Below are positions 33,859 to 41,739 of a stretch of 64,000 bases of DNA, one piece after another. The DNA comes from Cronobacter muytjensii ATCC 51329. GTDB lineage: Bacteria > Pseudomonadota > Gammaproteobacteria > Enterobacterales > Enterobacteriaceae. Position 1 is the stretch's first letter. Every line of letters starts with the position of its first letter. Below the pieces are notes generated by a model. The model was given only the letters and a program-made list of their open reading frames with translations, was not told where the DNA came from and did not search any database. Made by a program: the position numbers and the translations under genes. The DNA lies in assembly GCF_001277195.1 (NCBI RefSeq), contig NZ_CP012268.1, forward strand, positions 1,364,001-1,428,000. The letters are read 5' to 3'.

Positions 33859-34731
33859 ATGGCCGTGACTTCGAACCTGATTGAACTGACCGCCGCCGAT
33901 GGCTACGTACTCGGCGCCACTCGGTATGTGCCAGACATCCCACCCCATGCATGTCTGGTCGTTGCCGGCGCCACCGCCGTACCCCAAGGCTTCTACAAGC
34001 GCTTCGCCGAGTTCGCCACCTCCCGGGGCTTTGAAGTCCTGACCTTCGACTATCGGGGGATCGGCCGCTCGCATCCCGGATCATTGAAGAACTTCCGCAT
34101 GGACTTGTTGGACTGGGGGCGACTCGATCTGGCAGCAGCGGTCGATGCTATGGCCCATCCGCAGGTGCCGCTATTCATCGTCGGGCACTCATTTGGCGGC
34201 CATGCCTTCGGGTTGCTCCCCAACCACCAGAAAGTGGCAGGCTTTTATGTGTTTGGTACGGGGGCGGGCTGGCATGGCTACATGCCGATGGGTGAACGCC
34301 TGCGGGTACTGGCGATGTGGAACCTCGTTCTTCCAGTCCTGACGTGGTGGAAGGGGTACTGCCCTTGGAAGATGCTGGGCATGGGTGAGGATCTTCCCGT
34401 TGATGTCTACCGCCAGTGGCGGCACTGGTGCCGCTTTCCCCGTTATTTTTTTGACGACCCTGCCATGTCTGGCATCGAACGTAATTACGCCGAGGTGCGC
34501 ACGCCGATCGTGGCTGCCAATGCGCTTGACGACCGGTGGGCGATGCCAGCCTCGCGGGATGCCTTCATGGAGGCTTATCGGAATGCACCATTAACGTGCA
34601 AGGACCTAAATCCTTCCCAATCCGGCGGCGCGCTCGGACATATGGGCTATTTCCGCCAATCAGCGACATCGCACTGGGAAGACGCGCTGGAATGGTTTGC
34701 GGGTCTGTCCCACAGGGCCGAACGGAGATGA
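33859..34731 (+). CDS. alpha/beta hydrolase
   Basis: A 290-residue serine hydrolase: FDYRGIGRS oxyanion region near 54-62, nucleophile elbow GHSFGG near 112, an acid candidate in ANALDDRW and a His in GALGHMGYF. Substrate unknown. It is divergently transcribed from and presumably repressed by the neighbouring TetR. It is the first cargo enzyme after the transfer block. Confidence 0.85.
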   Translation: MAVTSNLIELTAADGYVLGATRYVPDIPPHACLVVAGATAVPQGFYKRFAEFATSRGFEVLTFDYRGIGRSHPGSLKNFRMDLLDWGRLDLAAAVDAMAHPQVPLFIVGHSFGGHAFGLLPNHQKVAGFYVFGTGAGWHGYMPMGERLRVLAMWNLVLPVLTWWKGYCPWKMLGMGEDLPVDVYRQWRHWCRFPRYFFDDPAMSGIERNYAEVRTPIVAANALDDRWAMPASRDAFMEAYRNAPLTCKDLNPSQSGGALGHMGYFRQSATSHWEDALEWFAGLSHRAERR

Positions 34732-34932
34732 ACACAGCGCCACACTGACGCTCCTCGCTTCGCTGACTACTTCGCGCCACTTTCGGCAGCAATGCCCTGC
34801 TCTAAGCGGCACATCTGCCGCTCTTCGAGCGGCGCCCATATCTACATCTAGATCAGCAAGGGAAAAATTAGCGGACCTTTTTGCTAAGGCGCTTGCGATA
34901 AGAAATATAGGAGCAAAGCACGTTACAGCAGT

Positions 34933-35235
34933 TCAAGCTCGCTCAAGTTTGATTGCACGCTCTGGGCAGGCAGTGACGCATAGGCCACATGCCTCACATG
35001 CACTGGCATTCGGCATGAAGGCCTGCTTCCAACCGTGGGCAAAGCCCTTCACCTTGCCAATCCAGGAGAGGCCGTCTCGATCGGACTTGGGAAGGACACC
35101 GAGCACGAACACGTCTTTCGGACAGGCGCTGATGCAGTCGCCTTTTCCCTCGCAGCGGTTGCGATCGATGACCGGCACAAACTTGCCAGGCGGATGCTTA
35201 CACGGCTCAGCCGCGGCTTTCGGTGTTTTTTCCAT
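34933..35235 (-). CDS. ferredoxin, probably [3Fe-4S][4Fe-4S]
   Basis: A 100-residue electron carrier with two cysteine motifs. The second, CEACGLCVTACP, is a complete CxxCxxCxxxCP. The first, CEGKGDCISACP, has Lys where the second Cys should be, as in seven-iron ferredoxins. AAAGGA precedes the ATG. It is divergent from the TetR at 35378 with two operator copies between them, so it is likely controlled by it. The redox partner is not evident. Confidence 0.88.
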   Translation of the reverse strand: MEKTPKAAAEPCKHPPGKFVPVIDRNRCEGKGDCISACPKDVFVLGVLPKSDRDGLSWIGKVKGFAHGWKQAFMPNASACEACGLCVTACPERAIKLERA

Positions 35236-35309
35236 AGGTCCTTTCTCTGGGTTATGGTTTACCCAGCGGTGCTTTGAAGAGCGGTGCTAAGACCAATTTT
35301 ACTTCATTG

Positions 35310-35359
35310 TGGCACCGAGTGCCAGTTGGTGCATTGTGCTCTAATGGCACTAAATGCCA
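35310..35359. promoter_or_regulatory. twin 15-bp operators between the ferredoxin and TetR-1 genes
   Basis: TGGCAC-CGA-GTGCCA (35310-35324) and TGGCAC-TAA-ATGCCA (35345-35359), start-to-start 35 bp. The same pair and spacing recurs before TetR-2 at 38217-38266. Confidence 0.8.
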
Positions 35360-35377
35360 TAAATCAGAGCGATTTGA

Positions 35378-35968
35378 ATGACAGAGAAGCACCCCAGCCT
35401 TCGTGAAAGGCACAAACAAAGCACTCGAACGGACTTGTCCAACTTCGGACTGGAACTGTTCTTGAAACAAGGCTTCGCCAATACCACCATCGAGCAGATC
35501 GTCGAACCCCTGGGCATCGCGCGGCGTACCTTCTTTCGGTACTTCAAGACCAAGGAGGAACTGGTCTTCGCGTGGCACGCAGAGAAGACTGTGGAGTTGG
35601 TCGAGGTGTTGAAGAGCAGGCCCGCCAAGGAGCGCCCCTTGGACGCGGTTTGCGCAACCATGGCGACGACCCTCAAGCGCTACGACGCGAATCCAGAGCT
35701 TGCCTTCGCTCTGGTACGCCTTCTGAAAGAGACACCGGCCTTGCTCGCCAAGGAATGCGAAAAGCGGATGGACCGGGAACTGGCGCTTGCTGCTGCATTG
35801 GTGGAGCGAGAAGGCAAGCAGGGTCTGATCCCCCTCAAAGCGCGCATCATCGTTGGTGCGGTCACGTCAGCGTGGATGGCAGCGCTGGATGAGTGGTATG
35901 CCGACGGCGGGCAGGCAGACCTGCGGCCCATCATGGCAAGCGCGTTCGCATTGGTTCACGAGCTGTGA
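35378..35968 (+). CDS. TetR-family regulator 1 of the paralogous pair
   Basis: A 196-residue TetR protein with HTH TTIEQIVEPLGIARRTFFRY (~36-55). It is the same length as and about 77% identical (hand count, 45 differences) to TetR-2 at 38286-38876. Both have the same operators upstream, so they may regulate each other's targets. It is divergent from the ferredoxin gene. Confidence 0.9.
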   Translation: MTEKHPSLRERHKQSTRTDLSNFGLELFLKQGFANTTIEQIVEPLGIARRTFFRYFKTKEELVFAWHAEKTVELVEVLKSRPAKERPLDAVCATMATTLKRYDANPELAFALVRLLKETPALLAKECEKRMDRELALAAALVEREGKQGLIPLKARIIVGAVTSAWMAALDEWYADGGQADLRPIMASAFALVHEL

Positions 35969-36098
35969 TCATCATCCTGGGCGACGCGCCGTATTGTCAT
36001 TGACCGTGGAGCACTGCCTTGGAGCATGCATGTGCTCCGAAGGCGGCGCTTTCCACGCCGGCTGTTTCGTGTCGTGCCGAAGGCCTTTGCATTTCCTG

Positions 36099-38024
36099 TC
36101 AACAGCCCTCGCAGCGGAGATCGGCTGCGGCCGACAGGAGATGCTCCAGCAGGATGCGGCGTATCTCCAATATCGCCTCTGCCGTTTCCTGCACGCTGTG
36201 CCATGACGTGATGACCCTCTCGGATAACGCGCCCTCCAGGTGCGCACTGGCATAGGGCACCACGCCGTCGCTGGACTGCGCCAGTATGTCCTCGGGACGT
36301 TCGCGGCCAATGATCGAGTGGTAGCGCACCCTCGGGCTGATCTGCAATTGCGCAGCCGCACGCACGAATGGATCGCGGTCGCTCAGGTTGTCGATGCTGT
36401 TCGGGATATGCAGCGGTTCGCTGCCCTGACCCTGGGGAGAAAGCCGGGCCAGCCGTCTCGTCAGATCGCCCGCCTGCTCCAACATGGCCAGAGGCAAGGT
36501 GACGAGATTGGCGGCGTGGCGTGCCAGCCGGTTCTCGGCGAAGGGCGTGCCGCGGTGCGGTGCGGCAATAAAAACGGCGCGTGTGACCTGCGGCATCGGC
36601 TGAAACTCCACATATGCGGTCAGATCGCGCTGGAGTTCCGGGTCCGATGCCATGCGCGTTTTCGCTCCCGACGGTAACAACGGCCACATTGCCTGGCCTG
36701 CATCGGACACCAACAGCCGCGACAACACGCCACCCATGCTATGGCCGACCAGCACCATGTCGCGTGAGGCGCGGGCCGTGCCCTGGGGGTCGAAGTGGGC
36801 CAGTGTCTGTGTCAGCGCCTGCTCGATGGCGTGCCGGTTCAGGGCCAGGGGGGCATTCGTTGGGTAATAGACCTGCCAGATCTGATAGTGCTGGCGCAGC
36901 GTCTCGTCGCCCAGCACCTCGTTGGCCACATTGACCCATGCTTCCGGGCTGCTCGCCAGTCCGTGCAGCATGACGACGATCCCCCGTTCCGGGTCATAGG
37001 GCTGCATCAACTGGATTTGCGGCCGCACGATGCCGTCGCTCATGCCGAACAGGGTACGCAGCGCTTGTGTGGCGAAGCCGGAGCGCGCGAGCCAAAGGCC
37101 ATAACCGGCAGTGAAGTTGGCCGCGAGCGGAGCCTGTACCCCGGCCGTGTCGATCTGCTTCGCGCGGTAAGGATCGTAGAGGCGAATATCCACGCGGCGG
37201 GTGCCCAGCACCTCTTGCAGGTTCCGGCCCTCGAAGGTGATCAGCGCAGTGATCGCGGGATACCGCATCTCGGTATAAGGCACCGGGGGACTGGTTGGTA
37301 GCGGCGGGAGGACCGCCACCAGCGGGGCGCCGAAGCCGTCGCGCCGATAGGTGTTGCGCAGGCCGGAGAAGCGCAGCGAGGAAGCGGTCACCAGCGCCTC
37401 TGGCAGCGCCGCACCCTGCGTGCGTGCAAACCCCTCGACGTGGCTGCTTAGACGCCACTGTCCAAGATGGAGGACAGAAGCCCCGGTGTTGCGGGTGGCG
37501 GCAACCCGCTCGCGCCAGCGGGCGTTGAACAGGCGTGTCACGGTCTGCTCGACGGCGTAGTTGTAGTAGTCGCGCACTTGGGTCTGGCGGTCCTCGAACG
37601 CGCGTTCTCCGGGGCGCCGCTCGGTGAAAAACAGGTAGGCCCAGGCGTGCCGCGCTGCTTCAAGCCACGCGTCCAGCGCCGGGGCTTGCCGGGTCGAGCT
37701 GGCAGGCGCCTGGTCGGCCGCGAGTGCCGCTTCCAGCCACAGTTCGGACAGCGCGGACTGGCGCTGCTCCTCGGTGATGCCGCTCGCCTGCGCCAGGGTC
37801 TGTCGGCAGGCCTCCTGGCGTTCACGGCAGTCGTCGATGCCGACCACGCGCAGCACCTCCTGCGCGGCCGTGCTCAGCCGGCCCGTGGTGAGCACGTCGC
37901 CACGTCGCTCAGCCAGGTACTCCTTGGGTGAGATGGATGAAACGGACACCACCGCGCAGCCTGGCAGCAGCGCGACGAGCAGTACCCACAGCAGTATGTG
38001 AAACGGGGGCCGGAGGCGACTCAT
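36099..38024 (-). CDS. alpha/beta hydrolase lipoprotein
   Basis: A 641-residue predicted outer-membrane or periplasmic lipoprotein. The N-terminus MSRLRPPFHILLWVLLVALL ends in lipobox LLPGC. A helical N-terminal half carries an RERQEACRQTL stretch. The C-terminal hydrolase domain has VVMLHGLASSPEAW (~320), nucleophile elbow VGHSMGGVLSRLL and FIAAPHRGTPFAE, a lipase-like pattern. AGGAGG lies before the ATG; the longer frame is ignored because it loses the signal peptide. It is divergent from TetR-2. Confidence 0.85.
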   Translation of the reverse strand: MSRLRPPFHILLWVLLVALLPGCAVVSVSSISPKEYLAERRGDVLTTGRLSTAAQEVLRVVGIDDCRERQEACRQTLAQASGITEEQRQSALSELWLEAALAADQAPASSTRQAPALDAWLEAARHAWAYLFFTERRPGERAFEDRQTQVRDYYNYAVEQTVTRLFNARWRERVAATRNTGASVLHLGQWRLSSHVEGFARTQGAALPEALVTASSLRFSGLRNTYRRDGFGAPLVAVLPPLPTSPPVPYTEMRYPAITALITFEGRNLQEVLGTRRVDIRLYDPYRAKQIDTAGVQAPLAANFTAGYGLWLARSGFATQALRTLFGMSDGIVRPQIQLMQPYDPERGIVVMLHGLASSPEAWVNVANEVLGDETLRQHYQIWQVYYPTNAPLALNRHAIEQALTQTLAHFDPQGTARASRDMVLVGHSMGGVLSRLLVSDAGQAMWPLLPSGAKTRMASDPELQRDLTAYVEFQPMPQVTRAVFIAAPHRGTPFAENRLARHAANLVTLPLAMLEQAGDLTRRLARLSPQGQGSEPLHIPNSIDNLSDRDPFVRAAAQLQISPRVRYHSIIGRERPEDILAQSSDGVVPYASAHLEGALSERVITSWHSVQETAEAILEIRRILLEHLLSAAADLRCEGC

Positions 38025-38216
38025 GAAGCCGCCTCCTGCATATCGGAAAGGTCGGAGCGCGCGGCTCGGCAGCCGAGAGGGTCGGCGTTGGTGGCCTGCG
38101 CGCGACCGGGTTCGCACGGCTCAACCGTGGCTCGGGATACGTCTTCCATAGCGCTTCTCTCCCCTGAAGCCAATGAAACGCCGACAGGGGCGGTTCAGCC
38201 AAAACTTCAGTCATTG

Positions 38217-38266
38217 TGACACAAAGTGCCAATTGGCGCATAATGCAGTATTGGCACCAAGTGCCA
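38217..38266. promoter_or_regulatory. twin 15-bp operators between the lipoprotein hydrolase and TetR-2 genes
   Basis: TGACAC-AAA-GTGCCA (38217-38231) and TGGCAC-CAA-GTGCCA (38252-38266), again 35 bp apart, 20 bp before the TetR-2 ATG. The arrangement matches 35310-35359. Confidence 0.8.
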
Positions 38267-38285
38267 GTTAAGGCAGAATGCACCC

Positions 38286-38876
38286 ATGACACAGAAAAAC
38301 CCTGGCCTTCGCGAAAGACACAAGGAGAGCACCCGCAGGGAGTTGTCCAACCTCGGGCTCGCGCTGTTTCTGAAGCAAGGCTTCACCCACACCACCATCG
38401 AGCAGATCGTCGACCCTCTGGGCATCGCGCGGCGCACCTTCTTTCGCTACTTCAAGACCAAAGAGGATCTGGTCTTTGCCTGGCATGAAGAAAAGACCGT
38501 TCAGTTGGCCGACGAGTTGAGGGGCAGGCCCGCCGAGGAGCGCCCCTTGGATGCGGTCTGCGAAACGCTGGGGACGGTGCTCAAACTCTATGACGCCAAT
38601 CCCGACATGGCTTTTGCTCTGGTGCGCCTCCTGAAGGAAGCACCGCCCTTGCTCGCGAAGGAGTGCGAGAAGCGGATGGAGCGAGAAGTGGTGCTTGCCG
38701 CCGTGCTGGTGGAGCGATACGGCGAACGGGGCCTGAGCCTGCTGGAGGCGCGCATCATCGTGGGCGCGGCGACGTCAGCATGGACGGCCGCCCTGGATGA
38801 ATGGTACGCCGACGGTGGGCAGGCAAATCTGCGGCCGATCATGGCAAGAGCGTTCTCACTGGTGCGCGAGCTGTGA
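38286..38876 (+). CDS. TetR-family regulator 2, first gene of the efflux operon
   Basis: A 196-residue paralogue of the TetR at 35378. The HTH TTIEQIVDPLGIARRTFFRY differs from the other by one residue, so identical DNA recognition is likely. Its TGA overlaps the ATG of the outer-membrane factor gene (TGATG), so it is made with the efflux pump it probably regulates. Confidence 0.9.
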   Translation: MTQKNPGLRERHKESTRRELSNLGLALFLKQGFTHTTIEQIVDPLGIARRTFFRYFKTKEDLVFAWHEEKTVQLADELRGRPAEERPLDAVCETLGTVLKLYDANPDMAFALVRLLKEAPPLLAKECEKRMEREVVLAAVLVERYGERGLSLLEARIIVGAATSAWTAALDEWYADGGQANLRPIMARAFSLVREL

Positions 38877-40609
38877 TGGCGACGCTGCACGATCTGACGC
38901 ATCGCCAAGGTCACCCTGGACCGCGGCTTGGGGCGTGCGTGATGGCCGCAGCGCTTTGCGTCGGTGGTTGCGCGACGCAGCCGCCTTATGCGACGCCACA
39001 CGTCGATGTGCCGACGGCTTGGGCGAACGCCAAGGCAGGTACGCCAGTCGGTGGCGCCGAGTTGCGCGAGGACTGGTGGACGCATCTGGGCGATCCCGCC
39101 ATCGACACCCTCGTCGCCTCGGCGTTGATCGACAACCCCACGCTTGCACAAGCAGCCGCACGTGTCGATGAAGCGCGTGCGGGGCTGGGAGCGAGCCGTG
39201 CCCGGCGCGCTCCCCAGCTTGGTGGCAACGGATCGCTGTCGCGCGGCAAGTCGCAGGGCCAGACGGGCGGCGCCGAGACAATCAACGCCACTACGGGTTC
39301 TTTGGGCGGCAGCCTTGCTTGGGAGCTTGATCTTTGGGGCCGTGCCCGTGCGACGGAAGACGCGGCCCGCAGCCGGCTCGACGCGCGCAACGCGGACGCC
39401 GATGACGCCCGGCTGTCCCTGGCCGCGCAGATCGCCGACGGCGTCGTGGCCCTGCGCGCCTGCAACTATTCCCTCGCGATTCGCGGCCAGGACATCGCCT
39501 CGCGTGAAACCGAGCTTTCGCTGATCCGTCAGCGCCTCGCGGTTGGCAATGTCGCGCCCGTGGAAGAAGCCAGCGCACTGAGCAATCTTGCCGCCGCGAG
39601 AACCAATCGCTTCAGCCAGGAAGAGGCCTGCACGACCCTGGTGGACGCGCTTGTCGCGCTTAGCGGCCGGGAGGCCGCGACGGTACGGCAGCTTGCGATG
39701 CAGCCGCCGCTTGTATCGCCCAGCGGTGACTCGTCGCAAGCCGCAGCCATCAGCCGCCCGGCTGGTCCCGCGGCCACCGCCTCCCTCGCGCCCTCGTCGC
39801 GCCTGGACCTTCAGGCCATTGTCCACCTCCAGCACGGCGAGGCTCGGCGCCTCGCGATGTCATCTCCCTCCGTGCCGCCCAGTAGTGATTCGTCGGCATC
39901 CGTTGCAGTCGAACATCTCGATGATCCCGCGGCCATCGTACCCATCGCGCCGTCATCCCGACTGGATCTGCCGGCAACCGTTCTTCTCCAGCATCCTGCG
40001 GTCCGGTCAGCCGAGCGGGAACTCGCCGCCACATATGCCGAGATCGGTGTTGCCCGTGCCGAGCGTCTGCCGCGTGTTGATCTGTCTGCGCTCCTGACGG
40101 GCCAGTGGATTCGCGCACTGGGGTCCACGGTCAATTTCGATACCTGGTCCGCCGGCGCCGCGGTGTCCGTGCCCATCTTCGATGCGGGGCTGGGGGCGGC
40201 CAACGTCGATGTCGCCGAAGCGCGGTATCGCGCGGCCCTGGCGACCTTGGCAGACACCCTGCGTACAGCGACCCGTGATGTCGAGGACGCTCTGGCTGCG
40301 CTGTCGTCGGCGCAGCAGCGCGTGGGCACGTCCCGACAGGCTACCGATGCAGCTCGCATTGCTTTGCAAGCCAACGAAGCCCGATATCGCGCCGGCGCCA
40401 TCAGCCTGTTCGAGCTGGAAGGCTCGCGACGGCAGTTCAACAGCGCGCAAGAGAGCGCCATTTCGGCTGCTTCCGATCGCGCTCGATCCTGGGTTTCCCT
40501 CGTGCGCGCCGCAGGGAATCCGCCGCTGTCGGCGGCGGCACCGGAGCCGCCGGTGACCCGAAAGACGACCGATACCCCTATCGCCCGCAACGAAAGTATT
40601 CGCAGATGA
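38876..40609 (+). CDS. outer-membrane efflux lipoprotein (NodT family)
   Basis: Outer-membrane channel of a tripartite RND pump, 577 aa. Signal peptide with lipobox VGGC (~20-25), two OEP repeats (DEARAGLGASRARRAPQLG; AERELAATYAEIGVARAERL). Residues 273-378 contain an imperfect 53-residue tandem duplication (LAM..., SSRLDL, LLQHP/HLQHG). Only the second copy joins naturally to the second OEP repeat; NodT proteins usually have one. Coupled by overlaps to TetR-2 and the fusion protein. Confidence 0.9.
   Translation: MATLHDLTHRQGHPGPRLGACVMAAALCVGGCATQPPYATPHVDVPTAWANAKAGTPVGGAELREDWWTHLGDPAIDTLVASALIDNPTLAQAAARVDEARAGLGASRARRAPQLGGNGSLSRGKSQGQTGGAETINATTGSLGGSLAWELDLWGRARATEDAARSRLDARNADADDARLSLAAQIADGVVALRACNYSLAIRGQDIASRETELSLIRQRLAVGNVAPVEEASALSNLAAARTNRFSQEEACTTLVDALVALSGREAATVRQLAMQPPLVSPSGDSSQAAAISRPAGPAATASLAPSSRLDLQAIVHLQHGEARRLAMSSPSVPPSSDSSASVAVEHLDDPAAIVPIAPSSRLDLPATVLLQHPAVRSAERELAATYAEIGVARAERLPRVDLSALLTGQWIRALGSTVNFDTWSAGAAVSVPIFDAGLGAANVDVAEARYRAALATLADTLRTATRDVEDALAALSSAQQRVGTSRQATDAARIALQANEARYRAGAISLFELEGSRRQFNSAQESAISAASDRARSWVSLVRAAGNPPLSAAAPEPPVTRKTTDTPIARNESIRR
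39692..40009 (+). repeat. diverged 159-bp tandem duplication inside the outer-membrane factor gene
   Basis: Residues 273-325 and 326-378 align without gaps: both start LAM, share S-DSS, AP(S)SRLDL and LQH near the end. The lengths are equal (53 codons each). Confidence 0.75.
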
Positions 40610-41739
40610 GCCCAGAACAAGAGCACCCCCGCAATTCGCCCACTCCTGGTCACCTGCGCAGGAACCGGGTCGCGTATGCCATCGGGGCCATCGCCGTCGT
40701 TGCGGCGGCGCTGGCGCTCGTCTTCGTGCAGCGCGATCGGAGCCCGGCCGAAGTTACTCCCGCCGCCACGCCAGCGCTCACCGTGACAAGCGCCGCGCCA
40801 CGCGAGGTGTCTTGGCCGCTGCAAATCAAAGCCACCGGCGCGATTGCCGCATGGGAAGAAGCCAGCATCGGCTCGCAGATCGGCGGCTACCAACTCATCG
40901 ACGTTCGCGTCAACGTCGGGGACGTTGTGAAAAAGGGCCAGGTGATCGCCCGTTTCGATCGCGCGCTGTTGGAGGCGGAACACGCGCAACTGAAGGCGAA
41001 TGCCGATCAAGCGGCCGCCAACCGCCAGCGCGGTCTGGCGTTGCAGCGTAGCAGCGCCATGAGCGATCAGGACGTGCTGCAGCTCGTGACCCAATCCAAG
41101 ACCGCCGATGCCTTGCTCGCGGCCAATGCGCTACGGCTGCGCTACACCGACGTCAGGGCGCCCGATGATGGTGTCATCAGCGCCAGAACGGCGACCCTTG
41201 GCACCGTCGTCCCGGTGGGCCAGGAATTGTTCCGGATGATTCGCCAGGGGCGCCTGGAATGGCGTGGCGAGCTGACGGCGGGACAACTGGCCCAAGTCAA
41301 GATCGGCCAGGAAGTCACGCTTGAACTTCCCGACGGCAACACCGCGACGGCGACCGTTCGACAGACTTCGCCCGTGCTGGACAGCGCCTCGCGCCTGGCC
41401 ATCGTCTATGCCGACCTCCGACCAGGTAGCTCGGCCCGGGCTGGCATGTACGCCAGCGGCAGCCTTGGGCTGGGGAGCGGCGCGGCGCTGGTCGTGCCCG
41501 CCGAGAGCGTCGTCATTCGCGATGGGCGCAGCCATGTGCTCGCGTTGGCCGACGCCAGCGCAACGCCCCGGGTGTCGCTGCGAAGCGTCACTGTCGGCCG
41601 GCGCAATGGCCGGGAGGTCGAGATCACCGACGGGCTTGGCAAAGATGAACACGTCGTCGTCCAGGGCGCAGGGTTCCTCAAGGACCGTGATCTGGTGCGC
41701 ATCTCCCAAGGCCGTCCGGCAGGAGCGGCCAAGCCATGA
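40606..41739 (+). CDS. RND efflux membrane fusion protein
   Basis: Periplasmic adaptor of the pump, 377 aa. It has an N-terminal membrane anchor (RNRVAYAIGAIAVVAAALAL, ~20-40), lipoyl half-motifs around ATGAIAAWEEASIGSQI and LRYTDVRAPDDGVISAR, a helical hairpin between them, and a beta-barrel/MP region to the end. ATGA overlaps both neighbours, which suggests stoichiometric synthesis. Confidence 0.92.
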   Translation: MSPEQEHPRNSPTPGHLRRNRVAYAIGAIAVVAAALALVFVQRDRSPAEVTPAATPALTVTSAAPREVSWPLQIKATGAIAAWEEASIGSQIGGYQLIDVRVNVGDVVKKGQVIARFDRALLEAEHAQLKANADQAAANRQRGLALQRSSAMSDQDVLQLVTQSKTADALLAANALRLRYTDVRAPDDGVISARTATLGTVVPVGQELFRMIRQGRLEWRGELTAGQLAQVKIGQEVTLELPDGNTATATVRQTSPVLDSASRLAIVYADLRPGSSARAGMYASGSLGLGSGAALVVPAESVVIRDGRSHVLALADASATPRVSLRSVTVGRRNGREVEITDGLGKDEHVVVQGAGFLKDRDLVRISQGRPAGAAKP

